From Micromonospora sp. WMMD1102 (GTDB lineage Bacteria > Actinomycetota > Actinomycetes > Mycobacteriales > Micromonosporaceae), in the NCBI RefSeq assembly GCF_029626265.1, contig NZ_JARUBN010000001.1, positions 4,030,001 to 4,094,000 on the forward strand: 64,000 bases of DNA, in the 5' to 3' direction. Shown piece after piece: positions 17,498-26,098 of the stretch. The position numbers and the translations under genes are program-made. Numbering within the stretch: position 1 is the first letter of the stretch; each line of letters opens with the position of its first letter. The notes below the pieces were generated by a model. The model saw only the letters and a program-made list of their open reading frames with translations, made no database searches and was not told the origin of the DNA.

Positions 17498-18544
17498 TCA
17501 CCGCCGCGCCCGGTCGGAACCGGCCGGGTTGCGCCGCGACGACGTACGGCGCTGCTGCCGGGTCAGCCATTGATGACGCACGGTACCCCAGATTCCACGG
17601 CGGAACAGCAGCACCACGAGCACAAAGACCGCGCCGGTGACCAGGTCGATACCGTTGTAGCCGGACGAGGCGAGGTAGTCGGCGAGCAGTACCGCCAGGA
17701 ACGCGCCGAGGATCCCTCCCCAGAGCGTGCCGATGCCGCCCAGCACCGTCATCAGCACGACTTCGCCGGAGGTGCTCCAGTGCAGTTCGGTAAGCGCGAC
17801 GAACCCGTGGTTGATGGCGAACACCCCGCCGGCCAGCCCGGTGAGTCCGGCGGAGAGCACGAATGCGATGACCTTGTATTTCTCCACCTCGTAACCGAGT
17901 GCCCGGGCTCGCTGGGTGTTGTCGCGGATCGACACCAGGACCCGGCCGAACGGCGAGTGCACGATCCGCCAGGCCGCCCACATCCCGAGCAGCAGGACCG
18001 GCAGGGCCGCGTAATAGAAGTAGAACGAGTCGGTTTCCACCAACTCGATGCCGAAGAACGCCCGGGGTACGCCCTGGAGGCCGTTCTCGCCGCCGGTGAG
18101 GTCGCTCCACTGGTAGCCGATGAAGTAGACCATCTGCGCGAAGGCGAGGGTCACCATCGCGAAGTAGATTCCGGACCGGCGCACCGACAGATATCCGACG
18201 GGAAGGGCGAGGAGCATCGCGAACAGCGCGCCGCCGAGGACGGCCACCGGAAACGGCGCACCGTAGTGCGTCGCGATCAGCGCCGTCACGTACGCCGAGC
18301 TGCCCCAGAACGCCGCGTGCCCGAAGGACAGCAGGCCGGTGTAGCCGAGCAGGATGTCCAGGGCGATCGCGAACAGTGCCATCGCCGCGATGTCCGTCGC
18401 CACCGGCGGATAGACGAACCACGGCAGCGCCAGGGCCGCCACCAGGCCGGCGGCCAGCAGCACCCAGCGTCGCCGCGCACCGCCAGCCGGCTCGGCGGTC
18501 TGCTTCTCGGTCACCGGGGCCTCGGTGAGCGCGGACCCGGTCAT
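17498..18544 (-). CDS. livM: LIV-type ABC transporter permease LivM
   Basis: 348 aa from ATG at 18544, overlapping the livH stop (ATGA). Eight to ten hydrophobic helices after a short cytoplasmic leader; the conserved LLGYTGLLSFGHAAFWGSSAY and TLWGGILGAFL segments define LivM. Forms the HM heterodimer with LivH. The C-terminal tail is Arg-rich. In a catabolic setting with esterases and an acyl-CoA ligase, the substrate may be an aromatic or other organic acid rather than leucine. Confidence 0.94.
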   Translation of the reverse strand: MTGSALTEAPVTEKQTAEPAGGARRRWVLLAAGLVAALALPWFVYPPVATDIAAMALFAIALDILLGYTGLLSFGHAAFWGSSAYVTALIATHYGAPFPVAVLGGALFAMLLALPVGYLSVRRSGIYFAMVTLAFAQMVYFIGYQWSDLTGGENGLQGVPRAFFGIELVETDSFYFYYAALPVLLLGMWAAWRIVHSPFGRVLVSIRDNTQRARALGYEVEKYKVIAFVLSAGLTGLAGGVFAINHGFVALTELHWSTSGEVVLMTVLGGIGTLWGGILGAFLAVLLADYLASSGYNGIDLVTGAVFVLVVLLFRRGIWGTVRHQWLTRQQRRTSSRRNPAGSDRARR

Positions 18545-19413
18545 GCCGTCGCCTCCTTGCGTCCGAACAACCCGGCGGGCCGGACCAGAATGACCAGGGC
18601 CATCAGGACGAAGATCAGGATCTGTGCGAAGGTCGGGGCGTAGGCCTGGCCGAACGCCTCCACCAGGCCCACCATGAAGCCCGCCACCACCGCGCCGACG
18701 ATCGAGCCGAGCCCTCCGATCACCACGACCGCGAAGAGGATGATCGCGAAGTTGTTCCCCATGTCGGCCGTGATCGCCCGGAACGGCGCGGCGAGTACGC
18801 CGGCCAAACCGGCGAGCGCGACACCAAAGCCGAAGACCGGAGTGACCCAGCGGCCCACGTTGATCCCCAGGGCGCGGGCGAGTTCGGGTTTCTCGGTCGA
18901 CGCCCGGACGATCATGCCGACCCTGGTCCGGGTCATCAGCAGCCAGACGAGCACACAGACCACCACCGAGAACAGCAGGACGAACAGCTGGTAGCGCGGC
19001 AGTACGACGCCGGCCAGGTCGACCCGCCCGGAGAGCGCGCCGGGAAGCTCGTACGGCAGCCCGGAGACGCCGTACCGCTGCTTGACCAGCTCGACCAGGA
19101 CCAGCGTGAGGCCGAAGGTGAGCAGAAAGTTGTAGAGCGGGTCGAGCCGGAGCAGCCACTGCACGAGCAACCGCTCCACCGCGACGCCGAAGCCGAACAT
19201 CAGCGCCGGCACCACCAGCAGCGACCACCACAGGGTGAGGTCGAGGGTGTCGAGCAGCACGGCCGTGGCGACCGCGCCGAGCATGTAGAACGCGCCGTGG
19301 GCGAAGTTCACCACGCCCAGGACACCGAAGATGATCGCCAGTCCCAGGGCGGCCAGCGCGTAGAAACTGCCGGCCGCCAGGCCCTGTACGGCGTACTGCA
19401 GCACTGCGTTCAT
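18541..19413 (-). CDS. livH: LIV-type ABC transporter permease LivH
   Basis: 290 aa, eight predicted membrane helices. LivH hallmarks: GLAAGSFYALAALGLAIIFGVLGVVNFAHGAFYMLG-type N-terminus (residues about 10-45), LGINV in the cytoplasmic loop and GSIVGAVVAGFMVG. The start follows the livJ gene after a 70-bp gap that contains a 12-bp-stem hairpin. Pairs with LivM. Confidence 0.95.
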   Translation of the reverse strand: MNAVLQYAVQGLAAGSFYALAALGLAIIFGVLGVVNFAHGAFYMLGAVATAVLLDTLDLTLWWSLLVVPALMFGFGVAVERLLVQWLLRLDPLYNFLLTFGLTLVLVELVKQRYGVSGLPYELPGALSGRVDLAGVVLPRYQLFVLLFSVVVCVLVWLLMTRTRVGMIVRASTEKPELARALGINVGRWVTPVFGFGVALAGLAGVLAAPFRAITADMGNNFAIILFAVVVIGGLGSIVGAVVAGFMVGLVEAFGQAYAPTFAQILIFVLMALVILVRPAGLFGRKEATA

Positions 19414-19434
19414 GGATTCCTTTCCCGGTGCCGC

Positions 19435-19462
19435 GCCCTGGGCGCCGCGTGGCGCCCAGGGC
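19435..19462 (-). terminator. Intercistronic hairpin between livJ and livH
   Basis: GCCCTGGGCGCC (19435-19446) and GGCGCCCAGGGC (19451-19462) form a perfect 12-bp stem with a GCGT loop, just after the binding-protein gene on the minus strand. It likely protects livJ mRNA or attenuates read-through, giving more binding protein than permease. Confidence 0.7.
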
Positions 19463-19483
19463 CTGCGAAACCGGCTCAGCCGC

Positions 19484-20728
19484 TCACAGCGAGCAGGGGG
19501 ACGCCTCGGCGGGAGGGAACGCCTTCGCCGCGGGGATGGTGGCCACGATCTCCTCGTAGTCCCACTCCTCCTGCACCGCCGACGGCTCCTTGACCCGGGC
19601 CAGGTAGGCGTCGTGCACGACGAGGTGGTCCTTGGCGCGGATCTCGCCGTTGCGCAGGAACACGTCGTTGAGCTTCCTGCCCTCGAGCTTGCCGACGACC
19701 GCGTCGGCGTCGTCGGTGCCGGCGGCCTGCACCGCCTCCAGGTACTGCAACGCCGCGGAGTAGTTGCCGGCGTGCTCGAAGGTCGGCCGGGTCCCGGTCT
19801 CGTCGCGGAACCGGTCCGCCCAGGCGCGCGCCTCGGCGTCCATGTTCCAGTACCAGGCGTCGGTGAACATCGTGCCGGCGAACTGTTCGACGCCGAGGGA
19901 GTGGATGTCGGTGATCAGCATCAGCCCGACGGCCAGTTCGATGCCCCGCTCCTTCAACCCCGACTCGTTGAACTGCTTGACCACGTTGATCAGGTCACCG
20001 CCGGCCTGCATGGTGCCGATCACGTCGGGGTTGGTGCTGCCGGCCCTGGTGAGGAAGGTCGCGAAGTTGTCGTTCGGGAACGGCGTCGGGATGGTGCCCT
20101 GCACGGTGCCACCAGCCCGCTTGATCGCCTCGGTGAAGGACTTCGTCATGTCCTGCCCGAACTGGTAGTCGGGGTAGATGATGTGCCAGTTCTTCCCGCC
20201 GTTCTCGGTGACTGTGGTGCCGGTGCCGTTGGCGAGCATGTAGGTGTTGTAGGCCCACTGGAAGGTGTACTTGTTGCACTGCGCGCCGGTCAGTTCGGTG
20301 GTCGCCGCGCTGACGTCGAGGAACAGCTTCTTGTGGCTCTTCGCCTGGTTGGCGACGGCCAGCGCCGCCGAGGAGGTCGGCACGTCGAGGATCACGTCGG
20401 CACCGCCGCGCTCGTACAGTTCCTTGGCCTTGGTGTTTGCGATGTCCGGCTTGTTCTGGTGGTCGGTCGAGGTCACCTCGATCTTGTCGACCACCGCCCC
20501 GTCGCCGTACTTCTTCTGGTAGTCGGCCACGGCCATCTTGACCGCCTTGACGGAGTTGGGCCCCGACGCGTCCTTGTAGACGCCGGACTGGTCGTTGAGC
20601 ACCGCCAGTACCAGCTTGTCGTCGGTGAAGTCGCCACCCGACCCGCCGGGGCCGCCGCCACCGCAGGCACCCAGCAGCAGTACTCCGGTCATGGCCGCGG
20701 CACCGGCCCGTATCCCCTTGCTCTCCAT
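19484..20728 (-). CDS. livJ: LIV-type ABC transporter substrate-binding lipoprotein
   Basis: 414 aa from ATG at 20728. Signal with lipobox LLGAC, acylated Cys at residue 22, then a Gly-rich spacer and a type I periplasmic-binding fold (Peripla_BP_6) with LVLAVLNDQSGVYKDASG at the N-terminus and NWHIIYPDYQFGQDMTKSF at the hinge. Members of this subgroup bind aromatic acids, amides or amino acids; specificity cannot be read from sequence. Lies 51 bp after livF and before livH. Confidence 0.94.
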   Translation of the reverse strand: MESKGIRAGAAAMTGVLLLGACGGGGPGGSGGDFTDDKLVLAVLNDQSGVYKDASGPNSVKAVKMAVADYQKKYGDGAVVDKIEVTSTDHQNKPDIANTKAKELYERGGADVILDVPTSSAALAVANQAKSHKKLFLDVSAATTELTGAQCNKYTFQWAYNTYMLANGTGTTVTENGGKNWHIIYPDYQFGQDMTKSFTEAIKRAGGTVQGTIPTPFPNDNFATFLTRAGSTNPDVIGTMQAGGDLINVVKQFNESGLKERGIELAVGLMLITDIHSLGVEQFAGTMFTDAWYWNMDAEARAWADRFRDETGTRPTFEHAGNYSAALQYLEAVQAAGTDDADAVVGKLEGRKLNDVFLRNGEIRAKDHLVVHDAYLARVKEPSAVQEEWDYEEIVATIPAAKAFPPAEASPCSL

Positions 20729-20779
20729 GGTGGTTCTCCTCGTGTGGTGTCGGTGTGTCGCGTCGTCGGCTCGGGGCGG

Positions 20780-21472
20780 TCAGATGCCGAGGTGCTTGAG
20801 GAGTTCGCCCTCGCGCCGCCGGAACTCGGAGTTGTCCAGGGTCTCGACGATGCGGCCCTGGCTGAGCAGGTAGTGCCGGTCGGCCACGGTGGCGGCGAAC
20901 TTGACGTTCTGCTCGATGAGCAGCACGCCGACGCCGGTGGCCTTGATCTGGCCGATGATCTCCCGGATCCGGGCCACGACCACCGGGGCCAGGCCCTCGG
21001 AGGGTTCGTCCATCAGCAGCAGCCGGGCACCGGTGCCGAGCGCCCGGGCGATCGCCAGCATCTGCTGCTCGCCACCCGAGAGCGTGGTTCCCGGCGCCTT
21101 GCGGCGCTCGGCGAGCACCGGGAACGCTTCGTAGACCTGCTCCAGCGTCCAGGCCCGGTCGGAGACCTTCGGCGGGAGCCGCAGGTTCTCCTCCACGCTG
21201 AGGCTCGCGTAGATGCCCCGGTCGTCCTGGACCCAGCCCATCCCGGCGCGGGCCCGCTGGTGGGCCGGCATCCGGGTGACGTCGCGGCCGAGGAAGGAGA
21301 CGGTGCCGGTGACCTGCCGGTGCAGGCCGATGAGCGACCGCACCAGGGTGGTCTTGCCGGCGCCGTTGCGTCCGACGAGCGTGACGACCTCGCCCTCCCC
21401 CACCCGTACGTCCACCCCGTGCAGCGCCTGCGCCTCGCCGTACCACGCCTGTAGACCGGTGACCTCAAGCAT
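20780..21472 (-). CDS. livF: LIV-type ABC transporter ATPase LivF
   Basis: 230 aa. Walker A GRNGAGKTT (residues about 34-42), Q-loop, signature LSGGEQQ, Walker B LLLMDEPSEGLAP and H-loop. LivF length and the EGLAP motif are typical. Overlaps the livG end by eight bases. Supplies half of the ATPase heterodimer for the LivHM channel. Confidence 0.96.
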   Translation of the reverse strand: MLEVTGLQAWYGEAQALHGVDVRVGEGEVVTLVGRNGAGKTTLVRSLIGLHRQVTGTVSFLGRDVTRMPAHQRARAGMGWVQDDRGIYASLSVEENLRLPPKVSDRAWTLEQVYEAFPVLAERRKAPGTTLSGGEQQMLAIARALGTGARLLLMDEPSEGLAPVVVARIREIIGQIKATGVGVLLIEQNVKFAATVADRHYLLSQGRIVETLDNSEFRRREGELLKHLGI

Positions 21473-22262
21473 GGTCGGCCTCGCCCAGGTAGGCGGTGAT
21501 CACCCGTTCGTCCGCGCGGACCTCCTCGTAGCGGCCCTCCGCCAGGATCCTGCCCTGCTGGAGCACCGTCACCCGGTCGGCGAGGCTGCCGACCACGTGC
21601 ATGTTGTGGTCCACGAGCACCACGGTGCGGCCGGCGGCGATCCGCCGGACCAGCTCGATGGTGCGGTCGACGTCCTCGATCCCCATCCCGGCGGTCGGCT
21701 CGTCGAGGAGCATCACCCGGGGGTCCAGGGCCAGCACGAGGGCCAGTTCCAGCGCCCGCTTCTGCCCGTAGGCGAGCAGTCCGACCGGTTTCTCCGCCAG
21801 CGGCGTCAGCCCCACCTGCCCGAGCAGGTCGTCCACCCGGCCGCGGTCGCGGCCGAGCAGCTTCGCCGAGCGCCAGAACCGGAAGCCCTGGTTGGTGAGC
21901 CCCTGTAGGGCCAGCTCGACGTGCTCGCGGCTGGTCAGGGTCTCGAAGAGGCTGGTGATCTGGAACGACCTGGCCACGCCGCGCCGGGCAACCTGCTCGG
22001 GCTGTTGGCCGGTGACGTCCTCGTCGAACAGCATGATCGTCCCGGAGGTCGGGGAGACGAAGCCCGTCAGCAGGTTGAACAGCGTGGTCTTGCCGGCACC
22101 GTTGGGGCCGACCAGCGCGTGCACGGTGTTCTCGCGGACAGACAGGTCAACCGAGTCGACCGCCCGGAATCCGCGGAACACCTTCGTCAGGGCCCGGGTG
22201 CGCAGCGCCACCCGACCGTCGGTCGGCGTGTCGCTGCCCGCCCGCTGGTCCGGGGCCGTCAT
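21465..22262 (-). CDS. livG: LIV-type ABC transporter ATPase LivG
   Basis: 265 aa from ATG at 22262, overlapping the upstream esterase stop (ATGA). Walker A GPNGAGKTT, LLDEPTAGM Walker B and D-loop, and the typical LivG RSFQ segment (ARSFQITSLFETLT). The signature is altered: LLAYGQKRALELAL replaces LSxGxQ, as often seen in LivG. An N-terminal Asp/Thr-rich extension of about 20 residues precedes the fold. Its coupling to the tannase-like gene ties ester hydrolysis to uptake. Confidence 0.95.
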   Translation of the reverse strand: MTAPDQRAGSDTPTDGRVALRTRALTKVFRGFRAVDSVDLSVRENTVHALVGPNGAGKTTLFNLLTGFVSPTSGTIMLFDEDVTGQQPEQVARRGVARSFQITSLFETLTSREHVELALQGLTNQGFRFWRSAKLLGRDRGRVDDLLGQVGLTPLAEKPVGLLAYGQKRALELALVLALDPRVMLLDEPTAGMGIEDVDRTIELVRRIAAGRTVVLVDHNMHVVGSLADRVTVLQQGRILAEGRYEEVRADERVITAYLGEADHA

Positions 22263-23920
22263 CGCGTACACACGAAGCTCTGCGCGCTGTCGGGGTCGCC
22301 CGACCGGTACCTCGGCCAGCCCGGGTACTCGCAGAGCGGGCGGGTCCGGCCGTTCCTGCCGTCCACGGCCACCGGCTCGACCGGCGGCCGGCCCTGCTCG
22401 ACCCAAGTTTCGAGTGCGGAGAGCGAGTCCCAGTTGGCGGCGAACGCGGGTGCGCCGACGTTGGCGTGATTCGCCCCCGGCACCAGGTAGTAGCGCATGA
22501 ACTGCCGGGTCTGCCCGGGGCCGACGGTGCCGAGCACCCGCCGGTAGTAGTCGTTCGTCGACCAGTGCGAGACCAGTTCGTCGGCGGCGCCGTGCAGCAG
22601 CAACAGCTTCCCGCCGGAGCGCGCGAAGGGCCGCAGGTCCGGGTCGTTGCGGTCCTGGATCGTCGAGAGGTGACTGATCCGGGGCAGCCACTTCCCCGGC
22701 CGCCGAGGGTCGACGTCGAGGGAGTTGTGCCCGGGGTCCCTGGTCAGGAAGTACTTCACCCACTGGTCCCAGTACTGGACGCCGTAGCCGCTGGTCACCG
22801 GCATCGGGTTGGTCGGGGCCGAGGTGCCGAAGCCGAGTACCGGGGTCCGCATGTCGGCGCCCGAGAGAAGCGGGAAGCCCGGGTAGTACTTCTCGCCACT
22901 GGCGATCCGGTCCGGCCACCGCAACGGCGTGGCGGCGGCGACCACCGAGGCGATCTGCGGGTCGGAGAGGCAGTCCGGCCCGGTGTCGGCACCCCGGGGG
23001 CAGCGGAGCACCCGGGGGTCGAAGTGGCAGCCGTCGGGGTTCGACACGATCCCGTCCTCGACGCCGTCCCGTCCGTCACAGGCCGCCAGCACGCTCTCGT
23101 AGAGCAGGGTCTGCTTGGCGGGCCCGGGGAACGCGCCGGGCCGCGACATCACCTGCGCGATGTGGCCGAGGTGCAGTACTTCGGCGGTGTTGTTCCAGGC
23201 CGGGTAGGCGGAGATGACGCCGTCGAAGGCGTCCGGCCAGCGTTGCGCGACGACGAGCGCCTCGCGCCCGCCCGTCGAGCCACCGGCGAAGTACGACCGG
23301 GAAGGCCCGGCACCGTAGCCACGGCGGATGAGGTGCACGGCGGCGTCCCGGGTCTTCCGGAGCGCGTCGCCGGCGGCGAAGTTCCGAAGCGCCTCGTCGT
23401 GCATCGCGAACGACCCGTCCAGGGACCCGGCGGGGCCCGCCTGGTGGCCGGAGTCGCTGCCGAACGTCGCGTATCCGCGGGCCAGCGGCGCGGGCTGGTC
23501 GGGCCGGCCGAACGGCACGTTCTGGGCGAGGTTGGGGATCGTGCCGTTGAATCCGCCGCCGCCGAACATCATCGCGGCGCGGTTCCAGCCGACCGGCAGG
23601 CCGAGCTGCATCCTGATGTCCGGCGCGGCGGGGTCGACCGGGAAGAGCGCCGCCTGGACGTGGCAGTACTCGACGGTCTCGCCGCTGACGGTCTGGGTCA
23701 CCAGGGCCGCCGACTCGACGCGCCCGCCGCGCGTCGGCAGGCTGATCGCCGACGCCGGGATCTGGCTGCCCGCCAACTCCGCGCATTTCGGCGTCGTGCC
23801 CGCACCGGCGCTGGCCGGTGCGGGGCCGAGGACCGCCGCCGCGCTCGCCAACGCGGTGGCCAGGGCCAGCCCGGCCCGGAGCGGCCGGGATCTTCCACGG
23901 ACTCGCAGCACTTGGCTCAT
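22259..23920 (-). CDS. Secreted tannase/feruloyl-esterase-family protein
   Basis: 553 aa. N-terminal signal with a twin-basic leader and A-x-A site (about residues 10-39). Tannase fold: paired cysteines, MMFGGGGFNG, FGSDSGHQ, nucleophile elbow GGSTGGRE with S215, and late Asp (GAADELVSHW) and His (VPGANHANVG). The usual PGxxHCxGG is changed to PGANHANVG. The family cleaves gallate, ferulate or other aromatic esters and includes MHETase relatives. First gene of the liv operon, so its released acid is the likely cargo of the importer (inference). Confidence 0.88.
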   Translation of the reverse strand: MSQVLRVRGRSRPLRAGLALATALASAAAVLGPAPASAGAGTTPKCAELAGSQIPASAISLPTRGGRVESAALVTQTVSGETVEYCHVQAALFPVDPAAPDIRMQLGLPVGWNRAAMMFGGGGFNGTIPNLAQNVPFGRPDQPAPLARGYATFGSDSGHQAGPAGSLDGSFAMHDEALRNFAAGDALRKTRDAAVHLIRRGYGAGPSRSYFAGGSTGGREALVVAQRWPDAFDGVISAYPAWNNTAEVLHLGHIAQVMSRPGAFPGPAKQTLLYESVLAACDGRDGVEDGIVSNPDGCHFDPRVLRCPRGADTGPDCLSDPQIASVVAAATPLRWPDRIASGEKYYPGFPLLSGADMRTPVLGFGTSAPTNPMPVTSGYGVQYWDQWVKYFLTRDPGHNSLDVDPRRPGKWLPRISHLSTIQDRNDPDLRPFARSGGKLLLLHGAADELVSHWSTNDYYRRVLGTVGPGQTRQFMRYYLVPGANHANVGAPAFAANWDSLSALETWVEQGRPPVEPVAVDGRNGRTRPLCEYPGWPRYRSGDPDSAQSFVCTR

Positions 23921-24228
23921 GTGCGGACCTCCTGGCTAAGAGCACGCTGTGCCGTTAGGCCGCTCCTAGGCGGCACTGAGTGCCAACACTGTGCCATGGG
24001 TCACAACAGCCCGCAAGGGCCGGGCAGCGGAAACGTCGATGCGTCCAACCAGGACTGTCAGCCCCGGCGCGCGGTCCAGGCCGAACCGGGCCGGCGGTTG
24101 CCGGGGACCCGGTGCCGCTCTTGCCCCCGCGATGAGATGCATGCCACAGTGATGGCACGCGGTGGCAACACAGCGCGCATTCACGACACCGCGTGCCAGT
24201 ACGCTCAGAATCCGAGGAGGCAGTGCCC
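23921..24228. promoter_or_regulatory. Divergent control region with repeated TGCCA half-sites
   Basis: 308 bp between the divergent esterase genes, less GC-rich than its flanks. TGCCA recurs: TGCCAACACTGTGCCA (23981-23996, direct) and TGCCACAGTGATGGCA (24142-24157, inverted). GTGCCG (23949-) pairs with CGGCAC (23971-). These are candidate operators shared by both operons, perhaps for the local TetR protein. Confidence 0.45.
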
Positions 24229-26040
24229 ATGCCCGCTGTGCCGTCCCGGCCCGTCGTCGTCCGCGAACCGGCCGGAGTTCGTCGCGCCGCATCGTCGCTG
24301 CGCCGGCCGATCCTCGGCGCCGCCCTCGCGACCATGCTCCTGACCGCCGTCCCGTCCACCGGCGCGTCCGCCAGTGCGCCCGTCGGTGCGCCCGTCGGTG
24401 CGGCCGCCAGTGCGTCCGCCGGTCACGTCCACGTTGGAAAGGACCCGACGCTCGTCCGCACGACGCTCGGTCCCGTCGTCGGGCGGGACGAGGGCCGGTC
24501 GAGCCGGACGTACTCGTGGCTGGGGATCCCGTACGCCGAGCCGCCGGTGGGCGATCTCCGCTGGCGGGCGACGAAGCCCCACCGGACCTGGACCGAGGTC
24601 CGACCCGCCCGGCAGTACGGGTCGGGGTGCGCCCAGCCGGGCCGCTTCTTCAGCCCGTCCCCGAACGGGCCCTTCTACGACCTGGCGGTACGCGACGGGC
24701 TGCGGCAACCCGTCGGCGCGGAGGACTGCCTGACACTCAACGTCTTCCGCCCGGCCACGGCAGCGCGTGACCTGCCCGTCGTCTTCTTCGTGCACGGCGG
24801 GAGCAACGTCGTCGGCTACTCGGCCGACCCGATGTACGACGGACGGGAGCTGGCCAGGCGCGCCCAGGCCGTCGTCGTGACCGTCAACTACCGGGTGGGG
24901 GTCTTCGGCTGGCTGAACGCCGGAGGCTCGGGCGAGCCCCGTTCGGACGCCGGAGGCTCGGGCGAGCGCGGTTCGGACGCCGGAGGCTCGGGCGGTCACG
25001 ACCCGCTGGCGGCGTCCGGCAACTTCGGCACCCTCGACCTGATCGAGGCGCTCCGGTTCGTCGACCGGAACGCCCGGAGGTTCGGTGCCGACCCCGACAA
25101 CATCAGCGTGATGGGCCAGTCGGCCGGCGCGGTGAACGTCTGGTCGCTGCTCGTCTCCCCGCTGGCGCGCGGGATGGTCGACAAGGCCATCCCGCTCAGC
25201 GGCGGCCTGAGCACCCGAAGTGTCGCCGACGCGCGGGCCTACGCCGACCGCGTCGTCCGGGCCGCCGCGACCGAGTACCCCACCTCGGGCCTCGGCGGGA
25301 TGGACCTGCTCCGCTCGCTTCCCGCCGACGACCTGGTACGGGTACTCGTCAAGCACCAACTCGACGCGACCCCGGCAGTCATCGCCGACGGTACGGTGAT
25401 CCCGTCGGACCCGTACGCCGTGCTCGCCTCCGGGGTCGGCCGGAACGTGCCGGTGCTCGCCGGGAACACCCTCGAGGAGGGGAAGCTGTTCGGCAGTTCC
25501 ATCGGCGCGCACCGGCCGAGTGACTACGACCGGTTCACGTTGCAGTACCTCTTCGATCCCGACCATCCCGGCAAGCTGACCGCCGCCGACCTGCTCACCG
25601 ACGAGTACCTTCCGGTGGACGGCCCCGGCGGCTGGAACGATGCCGCCGCGACCCTCACCGAACTCGTCTTCACGGGCATCAACCGGGATTCGCTGGATGC
25701 ACTGGCCCGCAGCGGCAACCGCTCGCTCTACCACTACCGGTTCGACTGGAACCAGCAGCCCGCCCCGTTCGACCAGGTGTACGGCGCCGTACACGCGATC
25801 GACCTGCCCTTCGTCTTCGGCAACTTCGACCGCAACGTCTTCTCGTACGCCTTCAGCCGGCGCAACCAGCCCGGACGGCTGAGGCTGTCGGAGCTGATGA
25901 TCGCCAGCATCCGGAACTTCGTGCACCGGGGATCGCCGCAGCACCGCGGGCTCGGACGCAGCTGGGAGCAGTGGCCGGCGAGCCTGGTGCTCGACGCGGA
26001 CGACCGGCGCGTCCGGCTCGGCTCGACCACCGACCGGTAG
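24229..26040 (+). CDS. Secreted type-B carboxylesterase
   Basis: 603 aa from ATG 24229 with GAGGAGG eight bases upstream. Long Ala/Val-rich signal peptide to about residue 50, then the carboxylesterase/lipase alpha-beta fold: GIPYAEPPVG, EDCLTLNVF, VFFVHGGSN oxyanion hole, GQSAGA with nucleophile S298, LEEGKLF and GAVHAIDLPFVFGN with the catalytic His. A 10-residue glycine-rich repeat (NAGGSGEPRS-type, 2.6 copies) is inserted at about residues 230-256 after GVFGWLN. Divergent from the tannase-like gene; likely acts outside the cell on an ester that feeds the same pathway. Confidence 0.92.
   Translation: MPAVPSRPVVVREPAGVRRAASSLRRPILGAALATMLLTAVPSTGASASAPVGAPVGAAASASAGHVHVGKDPTLVRTTLGPVVGRDEGRSSRTYSWLGIPYAEPPVGDLRWRATKPHRTWTEVRPARQYGSGCAQPGRFFSPSPNGPFYDLAVRDGLRQPVGAEDCLTLNVFRPATAARDLPVVFFVHGGSNVVGYSADPMYDGRELARRAQAVVVTVNYRVGVFGWLNAGGSGEPRSDAGGSGERGSDAGGSGGHDPLAASGNFGTLDLIEALRFVDRNARRFGADPDNISVMGQSAGAVNVWSLLVSPLARGMVDKAIPLSGGLSTRSVADARAYADRVVRAAATEYPTSGLGGMDLLRSLPADDLVRVLVKHQLDATPAVIADGTVIPSDPYAVLASGVGRNVPVLAGNTLEEGKLFGSSIGAHRPSDYDRFTLQYLFDPDHPGKLTAADLLTDEYLPVDGPGGWNDAAATLTELVFTGINRDSLDALARSGNRSLYHYRFDWNQQPAPFDQVYGAVHAIDLPFVFGNFDRNVFSYAFSRRNQPGRLRLSELMIASIRNFVHRGSPQHRGLGRSWEQWPASLVLDADDRRVRLGSTTDR
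24916..24994 (+). repeat. In-frame 30-bp tandem repeat in the carboxylesterase
   Basis: 2.6 copies of a 30-bp unit (24916-24945, 24946-24975, 24976-24994) encoding 10-residue [ND]AGGSGE-type units. The reading frame is kept; it looks like a recent slippage insertion in a surface loop. Confidence 0.85.
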
Positions 26041-26098
26041 GGACCGCCGCACCGCAGAACGTCGACGGCGGGGGCACCCGCGCGGGAACGGAGGAATC

